A stretch of 64,000 bases of DNA from Puffinus mauretanicus (GCA_023333565.1 JAJKFH010001865.1:2852001-2916000); one strand, 5' to 3'; positions 23,966-38,032 are shown, numbered from the stretch's first letter. Program-made: numbers and translations. Notes: generated by a model from the letters alone, not told the origin.

Positions 23966-25734
23966 GCTGAGAGGGGAGACAAGAAACCAGATCCGTTTAC
24001 CGAACCTCTGAAGAGTCTGAGCTGAGCACAACAGTCAGAACTAGATGGTTTGATATTTGAAGAAAGCACTCATTTAGTAAAACGGGAACAAAACCCCAAA
24101 GGCAATTTAGGACAGTGATTCTTCCAAAAGGAGAGACTTTAGAAGACTTAAGCAATTTGTTACACTTCCTTCAGACAGTCACTTTTAGTCTTTTTTTTTT
24201 CCTCCAGAGTAAATTAGATCTTTGTAGTCTGGTAAAGTAATTTGTGTGTCTCAGGACTAGCCCAAAGGAACTGGGACAGAGCATGATTTTAGAAAATTCA
24301 ATTGAAGATTACCTAGAGGCAGAGCTGATCAGAAAACATTTTCCTTCTTGAAAATAATATTAATAATAATGTTGTTTCCATCTGAATCAACCCCAAAAGA
24401 AAACAAAACAACAACAAAAAATCAGGTTTCTTGTGAGTCACAGTTTTATACAAATTTTCACATCAGGAACAGTGAAACATGACATTTCAGAAGCAATCTA
24501 GACTTTAATATTCTGCACAGCTGCTCTGTGAAACTGGCTTTCTTGTTAAATCTGAAAACGCCTAAATTGTCTAGCTTCCCTCAGCAGCCTCTGAAGATGC
24601 CAGAATTTGCAGCTTCCTGGCAGTAAGACAGCACCAGTGGGACTATTCCAGCTTCCCAAAATCAATTTCAGCATGCCCACGATCCCAGTCTCAAGACTAT
24701 AATGGGGGGGGGGGGGGCGGGCTCAAAAACTCTAATCTGTCTCCAGCCAGGATTTTCAAGGCCTTCAGGCAGGCTGGAAGCTGGATCCAAGTTAACAACA
24801 GGATTTTCAGGCTTCTCCCTTGGAGACTTGGTATCTTGGAAGCACTGGTCAGGGACCTGCCACTGTCTGCCTTCTTCAGCCACTGGCTTCACACCAGGAT
24901 GTCTCACCAAGAACAGTGACCAGGTGCCACACAAGCCAGAGGGATCAGTCTACATCTCCAAGACAGGCCCACTGTGTGGCCATGCCAAGGCTGGTCACAT
25001 CTTTTTCTTTTTTTTTTTTGGAGATCTATCTGGCAACAATTCTCACTGCCAGGTGATGCGAAAGCAGCGATTCTCCAAAGCCAGTTTGCTGGGAAGGCAG
25101 GTTACAACTGCCTCTGAAATCCTGCGATGTTTTCAATTCATTATTTTGCATTGTATTAGTGAGCCACTTCCAACAAAGCACGCTTTCTGACCAGCACTGC
25201 CTGGCAATGGTCTGAATTATGGGCTGAATTAAGACTGCCAAGAGCTTGACTCAGTTACTCCCAAAGTAGCGAGTGCCATCTGTGATGGGGAAATACACTA
25301 GGGTATCCCAGCTTTCAACTGCTATCCCAAAGCACAAGGATCTCCCATACTCCCATATAACCTGTATAATATTTGTCAACTGCACAGGGATGTGTATACA
25401 TTAGGGTGCCCCACAGGATACTCTAATGTGTAGGAAAATCAATTATGCCCAAGTTGATCACTTGTATCCAGCACTGTGATGCTATCTCAGCAAATCACCT
25501 TGTTTTCCAAAAATCGTGGAAACAGATTTATCCCTTTAATGATTTGTCTTCATTAGGAAAGCTGATGTAGTGATAAATATAACTCATCTTCTTAGTTGAA
25601 TTTTGTTATCATTAACAAGGTCTTACTGTATTGACAGGGCAGCCATGAGCAGCCTTTTCTCAGACAGTTTGTCTTACAATGAGTATTTCCTAGCATCATT
25701 TGGGGTTTTCAGTCCCGTATGTTCAGACAGTGTT
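23966..25734. other. Noncoding stretch, no gene recognised
   Basis: It contains a 14-base G tract (24,704-24,717) and a short T-rich tract near 25,003-25,019. The 162-codon open frame at 24,702-25,190 starts inside the G tract, which encodes a glycine run, and passes through the T tract, which encodes a phenylalanine run. It shows no domain and is treated as chance. Confidence 0.7.
24704..24717 (+). repeat. Homopolymer G tract (14 bases)
   Basis: Fourteen G in a row, followed by C and GGG. Such tracts are unstable and hard to sequence, so the exact length is uncertain. Confidence 0.85.
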
Positions 25735-25960
25735 TGAACACCCCTGCACAAAGCAGGTCCAACCTGACCAGCTTGCTCAAGGCTTTGTTCAGTCAACGAA
25801 TATCCCCAAGAATGGAGTTTTCACAGACTCCCTGGGCAGCCTGTTCAAGTGTCTAACCTCTCGCAGGGTAAAAATTGTATCCTTATGATCAGGATTTCCC
25901 ATGTTCCAGCTTGTGTCGGCTGCCTCTCCTATCACTGAAACCACTGGCAGAAATTCTGTC
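25735..25960 (-). mobile_element. Old CR1 LINE 3' fragment
   Basis: On the plus strand the CR1 reverse-complement landmarks appear in order: caaagcaggtccaacctgac, gcttgctcaaggc, then ctccctgggcagcctgttcaagtgtctaacctctcgcagggtaaa in pieces, then a ttcccatgttccagcttgtg segment and a cctctcctatcactg segment. The fragment has no terminal repeat and many substitutions, so it is older than the copy at 36.75 kb. It lies in the same orientation (minus). Confidence 0.8.
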
Positions 25961-28900
25961 ATGTAACAGTAAAATTAAATTATTCTCCCAAAGCAAGCAA
26001 CATTTAGATGTCAATGCTCTTAGGAAAGCAGTAATTTTAGCAATGTTGTTAACTAATGTGCAAAATATAACAAGTACCACTACATTCCTATTTTGCCATA
26101 TTATTGATAAGAGTTCTGCAAATGTTTGGTATTTCGCTCAGTCACTTCAATGAAACTCACTTTTAGGTATGTGCTAGAGATGCATAGAAGTCTACATATA
26201 GGAGATTTTTATGCTTATATGGTTATTTGACAATAGGAAGTACATTTTTTTCCATATGTCACATAAAAGCTTCTTTGTGGTAAAAAAAAACCCTTTTCAA
26301 CATTTCAGGTTTGGTCTAAATTCCCAGTAGGATAGCATGAGATGTTTCAGAGATAATTTAGCCGTAAACAACTAATAGGGAACCAAACAATAAGAATTGT
26401 CAGAAATGATCTAGTATTCCACATCTTTTTTTCCAAGAAAGTTATGTTTAAATCAGCTGAGACAGAATGGCAACACTCCTAGGAAGAGGTACTTCTGTTT
26501 CCTTTTTCTTATATTTAAACCTTTCTTTATCTACTAATATTTCCTATGATACTATGCAGTAGTTCAGTAAGGAGCTATACAAAAAAAGAATGAAATATTT
26601 CACACTAAGGCTTCTTTCGAATTCACGTACCATATAACACTGCTCTTTAACTAAAAGTGGCAATCACTATGAAGCAAAGTGTTAATTTATGTTTGGTTCT
26701 TTTCAGATACCAATAGCTACATCCTACTCCAACAGAAAGGGCGCTGGTTGGTAACACTGTCAGCGAAGCAGAAACAAGAGACTATGCTCTTTCAGCACAT
26801 TCTACAAAGAAGTTCTGGTAAAGGCATCTTTACCAGTTTTTTTGGTGTCGTTTTTTTTGTAACTGCTTTTTTTGTGTAGTTTTGTGTAGTTTTATGTTTC
26901 TGGAGAAGATGTAACCAGCGTGCCCGGCTGCTGTGCAGAAGCCAAGGGAGGAAGCACCAGCATCCCAATGGAGCAGAAGTGCAACGCCTAAGGCCAGTGC
27001 TGCGTATTCTCCTCTCATGCTGCTCTTTTTCCCACCTGCACCCTCCCGCCTTTCTCTCCAGCTAATCCCCTGCCAGGGCGCACCAAACCACAGCGACCAC
27101 GTGGAGCTGGCACACTATGGCAGTGCTACCTCCACACAGGGCGAGGGACGCACGAAGGAGAGCACAGCGGTCCTACTGCCAGTCAGGAATATCTCTTCTA
27201 ACACATCCTCAAATTTGTAAATCATCAACCTAAAGAATTTCTGACAGATTACCTGGCACTTTTACGCCCTTGATTAGAAACTATAAAGATGCCATAAATG
27301 TCAATATTTGATATGATTCTGTGGGGGCCATTTCCAACAGCCTTGCAAATGGTGAATGGGATCATAGTTTTGGGATCGTTACCTGAATATTAAAATCCTT
27401 AGGTGAACGCAACTAATAAAACAAACAACATGGTCAAGTTTCCATGATGTTTGTCAAACTACCGTTCTGTTCAGTCTGCTCGTGAGCCACATTCCTCTCT
27501 TTTTCTCCACTGCTCTGAGTATGAGCCACTTTTAGCAGAGCTTTCCTTACTCAGTGTTTATAGCCCATATAAAAGCACTGTTGTTCCTTTACACATGATA
27601 AAAATATGTTAAGATTGGCAATTACAAGCAATTTAATGGGTATCCTCAACAGTCATTGTGATTTGATAGAGAAAATAATTGTCCCGTACTCTAGCCCAAG
27701 CTTGTCTGACTTTTGCAAAGATCAGCTCTCATTACTTCATGATTCCACAAGCTTCTATAAGACCTTGATGAGACTTTTTTTAATAAAGACCCTTTCCAAA
27801 CTCAACACTTATTTTAAAAGCTTTAGAGTTGACTGACTTCAAGAAGTCAAGAACGAATATAACAAACATAGCAAAATGCCAGCCGCAGGCTGTAATAAAG
27901 AATTATGGAATTACAACAACTACTGACTCCCATAAGATTATTTCAAGTCTTCACATATTCACATATTCTTCACATATTTTCAATTTTGCTATAAACACAA
28001 AGACCAGTTAATAGTTTCTACATCTCTATTTGTTTTCCAAATTTTAAGCATAGAGTTCTGCCAACAAGCTGAATTAACAGTTAAATAAAAAAAAAACCAA
28101 CCCTGAATCATTTAAAAATTAACTGCTTACTTTGTTGTTTCCAGATTTGCCATAGTATCTGGGGATAAATTTCAGCCTGACCTTCCCAGTTTATAAGCTC
28201 AGAAATTTCGTGAGTGTCCAGATGTCTCAGAGCATCACATTTATAAGACCTTAAAGGGAAACAATATTCATATAGAGCTGCTTTGTTCTGTTGGAAAAAT
28301 AAAAAAGCCTCTAATGATGTCTTATGTGCAACAACCAACACCACTTAATATTTGCAAACTCGGACTGTTGGAAGGTCATTTAATATGAATTTCATTTTGA
28401 TATCTGCTTATTAATTTAGTCATCACTTTCACATTCTTTGTTACTTGTCTTTTGTGTGCTTTGTACAGTAGCACAGTAAGTTACTTAGTGATGATGAACA
28501 ACAAACATACGTGTGTGCTGCAGGGACATGGGACCCTCATGGAAGCAACTCTCCTGTCCACCAGACAGACAGGAAAATTTGCAGACAATAATTCATATCA
28601 CTTACATTAAACATCTATGTTCAAGATAGGATGTATAGCCCTTTGGATTTTCCCGACTACCTACAGAGGGTACTTAAATGAGTAGTTCAGACTATTTTTA
28701 TTGACCAAAAGTGTAAATGATAGGGTTTTCCAGATAATCAGTGTTCCTGCCCTTTTTTTCCCCTGAATATTTATTGGTTTTTTCCACAAATTTATTAGCA
28801 AACCCTCCACAAACAATATGCTTCTCAGCTAAAGACTTTTCCAGTCTCATTAGAGTGCAGACTTCTTCACTTTTTTTTTCTAAATCTGTTCAAGTATACT

Positions 28901-31900
28901 AATACCAATTAATTCATTCTTTCCTTCCTTTGGTATTCCCTGTAAAACACAAGAAACTTGGAATTACGTCTCTATGAAACCAACATTACTTTGATAAACG
29001 AAGCATTTTCTTATTAGCAAAAAGTACTCATGCATATGATAAAATCTCCAACAGGGTTAGCAGCTGCTTATTAATGGCTGTTTGCTTGTTGATAGAGGCA
29101 TTTATGTTTAAACATGAGCCAATACATTACTGCAATGGGTATAGCTGCTCCTGTGTTTTCCATTTCGTCCATGCATATCAGATAATATTCCTGTTTCTTT
29201 TACCATTTGCACCATTGCAAACTGGGAGTTACTCCTATTAAACTCAAGCAACCACACCAGCATAATACTAGATAAAAATGAAAAAAGAGACAAAGTCCAT
29301 ATTTTTCATGCACATACATTTGCAATACATTATGGGTGCTTTATGCTTTTCCTGTTCATTTTCTAGGTATATTTTCTGAGATCTGATATACTAAAGTGTT
29401 CAAAATTATATTGATGAATTATTCAACAACTCTCTTAACTGTGATTTATCCGAAAGCAGAAAGAATTCATCACCAGCAGAGCTAAAATAAACACGCTCTT
29501 ATGACTTTAAGATTAAATTACTGACATAAACAAAATCTGAAATTCCTTCATATGGTGCCCTACATGAATATCAGCAGAGAAAGAAGTGGAATATTTTCTT
29601 GTAGGGGCTGTAAGAGTGCTGAGAGAGTTTCTCAGCTAAGATCATACCTGTTCTTCTTTCACAAGCATAGTAGAAGAATTATGTATTAAAAATTTTATTC
29701 CAGTTGTATTTCTGACAATAAATGGTGAAATAAATTGGAATTTACAGGTATTGCTAAATGTGTCATATAAAGCAGGTAATAAAAAGGGCAGTTTACCGAG
29801 GTTCTCTTGATGCCAGTTTCCAGCAATGAGTAAAATCTGCAGCATATAGGAGTTATATATTTTTGTATTTAACTTTACCTGGTGTGCTTTTAATTGGCCT
29901 CTGAGGAACAAGTTACCAAGCAGCGAATCCAATCATCCCCTGAGTCCTGTAACCAGGGGTACACAGTTCGGCTTTAGTTCTATGCTTCATAATTAAGCAT
30001 CCATGATGAATACACACACAAGATTGAAACACAGGATCCCATTGTGCTTTCACTTATTTGCAAACATGAAAAGTTTATTTTTAAGCTCAGCATTGTATAG
30101 AGGGTCTTTTCTTTCCCTCCTGTCACATGAAATACCAGAGAGGGATGGTTATTCTGGAAGGTCTTTTTTGTTACATGTGGACAGCATGGAAATTAAGTCC
30201 CAGACCAAACATTTTAGGATTTGCAACAGGAAAAATGATAAAAACAAAAACCAGACAAAGTTCTTCTACTGCAGTAGGAGTCTCTAATAAATTAATTTAA
30301 TTCTATTGGCTTACTTCATACTTATGATAGCATAAGGAAGTGTAGGACTAGTGGATTTATTATGCACTTCTAACCCAGTGCACTTCTGTACATACTTTTA
30401 TACATTTTCAAGGAAAAAATTCTCACAGTTACACCTAGATCTGTCAGATCTAGATCCAGCTTTCAGGCATTTGAGCTGTTTAGATCCAAAGCCTGAACTA
30501 AGTCAAACATGCAGTGACTAATGAAAAGTTATTATCATGAACTACAATGTTGTTTTCTTTTTTCAAAAAAGATTTTTCTTTATCAGTTATCTCTCCAAAG
30601 TTTTCATAATATTTGTCAAAGCTTGATTTATCAAAACACAGCTACTGGTGGAAAAACCAAATATGTATTCTTAACGTAATTATTTGAAAATATTAGAACT
30701 TTTAAAGCAACTCTCTAAGACATCATTTTTGGTTACAAGTGCACATTCTCACAAAATAACTTTTAAAGTACATTTCTAGTTTAAAAAGTTTATATGTGAA
30801 CTACTTCTTCTCTGCTATATTCCTCAGCTGCTTGCCAGAATAACCTTATCCACATGACTTCACTTCTGTTTTCATCTTGTCTCAACTCTTCTCAGACTCC
30901 CTCACCCTATAAATTTGAATGGCTTCTAACAATGGTACTTTGATCTGGGATATTATTTTAGATACAACTGATATATTCATCATAATAGCAGTAAGTACTG
31001 TAAGCCTTTTAAAATCTTGTGCAAAATCCTGCTCTTTCAGTTTCAAAGGCATCAAGATATTACTCCATTGCTTCTTTCATAACTTTCATCGCTAGTGCTT
31101 AGCCTTGGGACACATAAGAAACACCTAGTCACCTGAAGTGTTAGATTGGCACGTATCCTAGAACAGAAAATAAGCTACTTCAATTTCTGAAATAAGAAAA
31201 AAAGAGCAAGCAACCTATGCATTTTAGACATTGCAAAATATGGGATTTTATGTGATCTTTCTCCTCTTCTGGAGTGCATAGTGGTGCACACATTCTCCTT
31301 CCTGCCAAAGCACAGATTATTATACAACAGAGGGCTTCAGAAGCAATGAAAAACGATTTCGTATGATATTAGCTGCTACAATAGGATGCCTTCCATGCAA
31401 ATATTTTCCTTTAAAGTTATTACTGCAAAACATTAAATGCACGTTTAAATTTATATCCATCAGTAGTCCCATTCTCTTCATGCACACAGTCTTTGTAGGA
31501 GTACAGCCTACATCTCTTTTCTACAGTTTTCATAGCCAGAAGCTTCTCCTTAGTAATATACCTGTATAAAGAGACATCAGGAAAAAAAAGAAGGAAATTT
31601 CTTTCTAAATGGATATGTTAAAATGTAATGCCTGAATTGACAGAACCTTCTGTGCTTTAGAATAAAAAAAAAAGAAATGGAAAGGCATGGAGAAAGTATA
31701 CTTAGAAGAAGATAATTTCAGTAAAATATGTCTCCAAGCTTACACACTTGGTGAGTATAAATCTGTGGCAAAATTTTTTTCTAGAAAGTTGAGAGACTAT
31801 TTCTGGTTTAAATTTTTTTTCATTAAAATTATTTTCATTAAATTATTTTTCATTGGCTCTCAAATGCCTGATTATGTTGAATAATATTCCACCCTTCAAA

Positions 31901-34900
31901 AAATTTCATGTGGTATCAGCAGAACAAAACATGGGAGAAAGCATACTTCTCAATATGCAAGTAAACGTAACAAAATCAGACCTTTATTATGTACGTTAGT
32001 ATTTTCAAGTACTTCTTTATATATACATATATAATTTTAATCCTTACAATCTATCAGAAAAAATCATTTCAAAGGAGGCAAAGGAAACCTTCTGACAATG
32101 AATGGAAGACATGTTTTCTAAATGTTTTGCTGACTTTCAAAGTTTAGCATTTTCCAAAAAAATAATAAGACTGAATCCAAATTGGGCTTTTCCATTTTTA
32201 CAAGACTGTAATAAGAAAGAGACAAAATAAAACCAACAATAAGCATAAAAACACTAACCTGACCAGAAAGCATTTTTGCCTTGCCTAATTAAAATTTCTG
32301 AAAGCCGTAGAAGTCTTAACCGTGCCATTCTTAAACTTTTGATTTGGATCTATTCCAGAGCTTTACTAAAGGAGTTTATTGTTCTTCTAATTAAAATATT
32401 AAAATGAAACAAGAAGTAAGGAAAGGGAACAAAGAATTTAAATCAAGAGTTTTCCAGAGAGACCTCTAAGGACATTTTGTAATTTATTACCCTGTGGCAA
32501 CAAAAAAAAAATTGAGAGTGAGGACAACAAACCAGTATCTCTAATAGAGAGAGACTATACAATACAAGTTAAACATAAGACTTTTTGTCATCCTCATTTT
32601 CTTGAAACAAATTTATGTCACCTTTTCCTAAGTTCATTGGGTTTATTTATTTTAGAGTAAATTAGCAAGCCTTGCAGCTTGCACTTTATTTTTCTCTCTT
32701 AAGCAGCAGTTACACACAGTAACATCATTTTAAGGCATCCTCTTCCCAAAGCCCATTTGGGTTGACATTTATCACTTGTAGATGTAACCAGAATTTAGAA
32801 CACCGAAGGGTTGGTGTTCTGTATTTCATGATGAAAAACTGGAAAGTCTTTATTTTAGAAGCCTCTGAACAAGAATTCAATTTGAATATGAAACTGTTAT
32901 GGATTTTATATTGTCTTTGCTGAAATTATCTGCTCTGGAGTCACTGTTCAGCAGCTGTGATAAGGATTCACAGTGGCAAAACTGTTATTTAAGGGAAATA
33001 CAAATCTCACTGTATGTCATACATTAGAATGGAAAGCATGAAACATCCGTTTATAAAAAGCTGTTTTTACTGTAACAGAAGTAAATTGAAACTCAAGAGT
33101 ATATATAACAGCTGTGATGCATTTAATGCACTATTCTATCTTGTTTAAACTTGTTTTGAAATAATGTGCAAGAGTAGGTTATTAGTGTTACAGGTTATTT
33201 GCCTTAAAATAGTATAAAAGTGGTTTTGACTGAAAAATATTTCCTTTACAGAATGATATCAAGCAAAATACTAGAACTACCATCTTCCTGTGTTAAACAA
33301 AGTAAACCATGCCACTCTGAAGGCTTAATTTTATTTGTTTCCTATTCCTGGAGGTTATTCCTAATAATACTTAGTGAGAGAGAACTACATTTTCAACATG
33401 AGTACGCTTTCAGAAGTTTGATGGTCTTAATTAACAAGAGCTAAATGAAAGCACTTCACAGAAGAATGTAGCAGAATGGTATTTTTTGCTCCATTCAGTT
33501 CAAGTCACTGCTGATTTAGAAGAGAGCTTGCTTTCTTTCTTGCATTCTTTAGCCAGGATTTGTGAAAGCAAATATGAGTAACAGAGGAACGCCATTACTG
33601 CAGGTTTGGAAGAGAGCTGAAAGAAGCCAAAAGCAGTACAAAAGGAAGCAATGCAGATCAGATTTCTGGAAGAATTATTTTTCTAACCACAGCTGAAGAG
33701 TTAACATTGAAAGCAAATGTTAAAAGCTTTGAACAGTTGTGTATCTTTACCTGGATTAGATTATACCATTGTAACAGGAAAATTAGTTAAACAAATTAAT
33801 CCTGTGTACCTAACCATCACTTAAAACAGAAATAAAAGGAACCAAGATGCACTTATTTTTTAAATGAAATATTTACATTTAAGATATTGTCAGCAGTATT
33901 TTTAAGGTAGTTCTGCTGGAACTTTGTTAAGACTGGTTTGAAGGCATGATATTTGCCCACTCTGTTGCACACTTCCATCACTGAAAAATATAGTATTAGT
34001 TTACTTGGTCCTGCTCTTATACCCTCAGCTGCTGGAAATAGAGTTCCAAATGGAGTGAGCCCAAATAGGCTGGCTCAGCCGTGACCAGCATCTATGAGGA
34101 TGCTACAGAGTGGCTTCAAGAGAGAACATAACCCAGTAAACTGCCTTTCACATCTACCAGTTAGGTGCTGCGGACTCCTAACCTTTCAGGGACTTCATCT
34201 CCAGTGATGAACTGAAAGGCCAAAGTTAGCACCTAGGCTGCCCCTGCCCTTAAAGGCTCCCTGGCATGCAAGGATAGTGGGTGCCTCAGAGGCTGAGTCA
34301 ACAAGGAGCCATTTTGAGCAAGGAGTCACCCATATGTAACCAAGCAAAAGTGATGACAATAAGAGTATTTCTGTAGTACCAGTCTTAGCCAGGCCCCAAA
34401 GTTTATCCTTACAGCACAGTGGCCAACATCTTTTTGAATAATGGAGCCAGATATCAAAGGCGGGAGAGCTGCACAATTACTCTGTCATGACAGCCTCTCC
34501 TCCCTCTTCTGCCCCCAAGGAAATAGTCCTAAGCAAGGACTGACTGTCCTACTCCCCAAAAAGTCACCCTGGCCATTCAGCTGCAGAGGCAGTGCTGGCT
34601 TTCCCTGCCTGCCCGCATGACTTTCCGTGTAGTCCCACCGCCAGGTTATCCCAGAGAGAGGAACTATAAATGGGGTACCCTCCTGGCAAAGGACTCCGGA
34701 GCACAGGTCCCTCATTTCCCAGGTGTATAGTCTAGTCACCACCTGAAACAGGCATTCCCCACCCTGCCAGCCAAATGTTCAAAAGATGGCTACAACTGCA
34801 TTTTTTTGTGCGGTGCTCCACCCACATGGCAGTAGTGAGAGATTCTTCCAAAACACCTGCGGGCTCTCAGATGCCACACAGCTTAGTTTCTGTATTTTAA

Positions 34901-35727
34901 GCAGGATTAGGTATGAAAGACTTAATTGAGTTGCTCAGGGGGAGATAGCACAAGAAAAGGCACATCATGTTTGGGTATAAGCTAGGTTAGGCAGATACTG
35001 GATGAGGATTCTTCGCAGAATATCAGTTTCCATTGTCCACCAAGACCCAGCTCAAGCTCTGCTTGTCAAGTGAGAACAAGAGGCACCTGAATTATTGGTT
35101 TAATTGAAGCACTTGAACTGCTTTGCTAAGGTGATCCATTAGGAGCAGGGACTTGCTATGCAGATCAGTGTATGTTGGCTGACAGATACCTAGTAAGGAG
35201 CAAGAAAAGTAGGGGTCTCAAGTATTATATCCAGATCATAGTGACATTGTAAGACGAAGACTTCAGAGCATAAATTTATAGCTGTAAATTAGTCATCATA
35301 ATTTTTTAATAAAATGACCAACATTTTAAAAGAAAGCGTGCATGAGTTAGATACTCCACATGATTTAGCAGCTAGGAAAGCAGCTTTAATTTAATTTCAG
35401 GTAAGTAACTTGGTATCTCAAAAGCTATAATAACCTATCTTAGTTGCTTAAATATGAAAAACATGAGAGAATTTTGGGTAATTTAAAGGAATCACTATCT
35501 CAGGATTTCTAACAATGCAAAAACAAATGGAAATGTCAGACAGTATAATCCACTGCTGCTCATTAATGACCTCACATCAGAGATGTATATATATACATGG
35601 GATAAATACTTGCTCTCATAGGTGAGGTCTCAGGCTATATCTGGTCCGGGAACTTGAGAACGTTTCCGTGCTTTGCATGTGGCTCCACGCCCCAGCCAAT
35701 TCCCTATCAGGACAAAGCCTGAAAACA
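25961..35727. other. Noncoding AT-rich stretch, no gene recognised
   Basis: No gene or clear transposon is seen. A GC-richer patch occurs at about 26,920-27,180 and another at about 34,050-34,900. A TTTTCATTAAA-type run of about three imperfect units lies at 31,808-31,854, a small palindrome (ctagatct/agatctag) near 30,436-30,454 and a 16-bp perfect TA-rich palindrome at 35,583-35,598. Open frames, including the minus-strand pair at 34,195-34,742, match nothing I recognise. Confidence 0.65.
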
Positions 35728-35813
35728 CAACATGATTCCCCACTTTCCACAGAAAGGAAACTCAAATACACAGGTCAGGCAAGATCCGTAGCGATGCACG
35801 GACCAGAACCCCA
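35728..35813 (-). mobile_element. MIR/L3-like SINE fragment
   Basis: The plus strand shows the reverse-complement core of amniote MIR/CORE-type SINEs: ccccactttccacag, aaggaaactcaaatacacagg, ggcaagatcc and accagaacccc, in the expected order. Substitutions are many, as expected for an ancient element. MIR and the L3-linked SINEs share this core, so the exact subfamily is open. Confidence 0.5.
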
Positions 35814-36748
35814 GGGCATGCACAGTATGCCCTAGCAGAAAAGTCTAGACGCAGCTTTGAAAGATTAGTAGAAGACTGATTGAAGAAAACTTGTTCCGTT
35901 TGTAATGTCTGAAGTGCCTGTCAAAAGTGAGTTTTCCCAATATCAGCTTGTCACAAAAATCAGCCTCTAAGAATGGGGCGCCACAGTAAGAAGTCTCACA
36001 CAAGCAAAGATTTGGCCATCAACTGAAAAATTCTTCAATATCAACTTTACAGTCAATGAAAAAGCAAGCTAGAAAACCTGGAGCACTGGCATCATGATAG
36101 GTACATCCCTAAATTCAGTGAGTTAAGCTAATTTAATTTTACCTCTGGTTTAATGTATCAAGTGAAGGAATCTCTTAATCAGTGAAATATAATATTAAAG
36201 AAAAATAGAAGCTCTCATAATAACCCAGTGTAGCATATAAGGCAACTTAACAAACCACAATTCTGAGTCCCCAGGATTTCCGAATTCAAAACCACATGAG
36301 TTTCAACTTTCAAATCATAATATTATTTCATTATGCTGAAATATTTAGGATGTTGCTACACTTCTTTTTCAGTCTCGGAAACAGCACAGAAGAAAAAAGA
36401 GAAACTACCAAAGAGTCATGAGCAGAAAGTATTATAGCTCTGCACAACAAATAGTAACATCACCGTTTAAAAATGGCTACTTTGTGTGCATGTCAAATGA
36501 GACCATGTCTGAAAATTCAGAAATTAGACCTTCTGTTGGCAGTTTTGTTTCATTTTTATTCCTTGTTTCTAGTTATGTCCTGTGTCATTGTAACCCTATT
36601 ACATCTCAAGTTACAGGGTTACTATCAACTTCATTCCAACATATTTCGGAGAAAGAGGCTCTTTTCTTTCTGACAGGCCTCTGAAAGAGTTTTTAATTCC
36701 TCCCTTATCTATATGCATTTTTAAATATATAATATATATTTAATAAAT
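35814..36748. other. Noncoding stretch ending in an AT-rich CR1 insertion site
   Basis: No gene is seen. The last 35 bases are almost pure A/T (atatataatatatatttaat and neighbours) and abut the CR1 terminal repeat. Confidence 0.65.
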
Positions 36749-36773
36749 ATAGAATCATAGAATCATAGAATCA
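36749..36773 (-). repeat. CR1 terminal 8-bp repeat array
   Basis: Three near-identical 8-9 bp units (atagaatc, plus-strand reading) mark the 3' end of the element. CR1 uses this short repeat instead of a poly(A) tail when priming reverse transcription. Confidence 0.9.
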
Positions 36774-36798
36774 TTAAGGTTGGGAAAGACCTCTAAGA

Positions 36799-37320
36799 TC
36801 ATCGAGTCCAACCGTCAACCCAACACCTCCATGCCCAGTAAGCAATCTCCCTAAGCGCCACATCTACACATCTTTTAAATACTTCCAGGGATGGTGACTC
36901 AACCACTTCCCTGGGCAGCCTGTTCCAAGGCCTGACCACTCTTTCAGTAAAGAATTTTTTCCTAATGTTCAGTCTAAACCTCTCTTGGTGCAACTTGAGG
37001 CCATTTACTCTCGTCCTAATGCTAGTTCCTTGGGAGAAGAGACCAACACCCACCGCACTACAACCTCCTTTCAGGTAGTTGTAGAGCGCGACGAGATCTC
37101 CCCTCAGCCTCCTCTTCTCCAGGCTAAACAACCCCAGTTCCCTCAGCCGCTCCTCATAAGACTTGTGCTCCAGGCCCTTCTCCAGCTTCGTTGCCCTTCT
37201 CTGGACACGCTCCAGCACCTCATGTCCTTCTTGTAGTGAGGGGCCCAAACTGAACACAGTATTCAGTGCGGCCTCACCAGTGCAGTACAGGGCACGATCA
37301 CCTACTCCTGCTGGCCACAC
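36799..37320 (-). pseudogene. CR1 ORF2 C-terminal region remnant
   Basis: This 173-codon open frame carries the C-terminal domain of the CR1 ORF2 protein. Its central part, from the segment [15 protein letters not shown] through [38 protein letters not shown] and [19 protein letters not shown], is the conserved end of CR1 and related LINE proteins. The first 30 residues or so come from out-of-frame element sequence, and the last 20 read into the 3' untranslated part. There is no intact start, and the reverse transcriptase is upstream in another frame, so no functional protein is made. Confidence 0.92.
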
Positions 37321-37546
37321 TATTTCTGATACAGGCCAGGATGCTATTGGCCTTCTTGGCCACCTGGAGCTACTGCCGGCTCATGTTCAGCCGGCTGTCA
37401 ACCAGCACCCCCAGGTCCTTTTCCCTGGGCAGCCAGCCACTCTTCCCCAAGCCTGTAGCGTTGCATGGGGTTTGTTGGCGATAGGAGTGGGACGTGGCGT
37501 CATTGTTGAACCTCCTTGGTGGCCTCAAGCCCATCGATCCAGCCTG

Positions 37547-38032
37547 TCAAGACGGTCCTCTGCAGAGCCTTCCTACCCTCGAGCAGATCAACACTCTTGC
37601 CCAACTTGGTATCATCTGCAAACTTACTGAGGGAGCACTTTCGATCCCATCCAGATCATTGATAAAGATATTGAACAGGACCAGCCCCAAAACTGAGCCC
37701 TGGGGAACACCGCTCGTGACCGGCTGCCAACTGGATTTAACTCCGTTGACCACAACTCTCTGGGCTCGGCCGTCCAGCCAGTTTTTTACCCAGCGAAGAG
37801 TGCACCTGTCTAAGTTGTGAGCCACCAGCTTCTCTAGGAGAATGCTGTGGGAGACAGTGTCAAAGGCTTTACTGAAGTCCATGTAGACCACATCCACAGC
37901 CTTTCCCTCATCCACTAGGCAGGTCACCTGGTCATAGAAGGAGATCAGGTTGGTCAAGCAGGACCTGCCTTTCATGAACCTGTGCTGGCTGGGCCTGATC
38001 CCCTGGCTGTCCTGCACATGCTTTGTGAGCAC
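37547..38032 (-). pseudogene. CR1 ORF2 reverse transcriptase remnant
   Basis: This 161-codon frame covers the middle of the CR1 reverse transcriptase. YMDFSKAFD (residues 50-58) holds the first catalytic aspartate, and [10 protein letters not shown] (107-116) is the conserved block before the active site. The FADD active-site motif is present in the DNA at 37,602-37,625 (read on minus as KFADDTKL) but in a different frame, so a frameshift separates it from the upstream part around residue 131. The first methionine is internal to the element. The endonuclease domain is missing through 5' truncation. Nonfunctional. Confidence 0.93.

Noticed and set aside
24702..25190. 162-codon plus-strand open frame
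   Set aside because: It begins in a homopolymer G tract and crosses a T tract. No motif is present, and other frames are also open across it.
26870..26896. Two-copy tandem of gtgtagtttt
   Set aside because: Two 10-bp units in T-rich DNA are not unusual.
37163..37820. Plus-strand open frames of 72-155 codons
   Set aside because: They are the antisense of the CR1 ORF2 coding strand, which is stop-poor on both strands.
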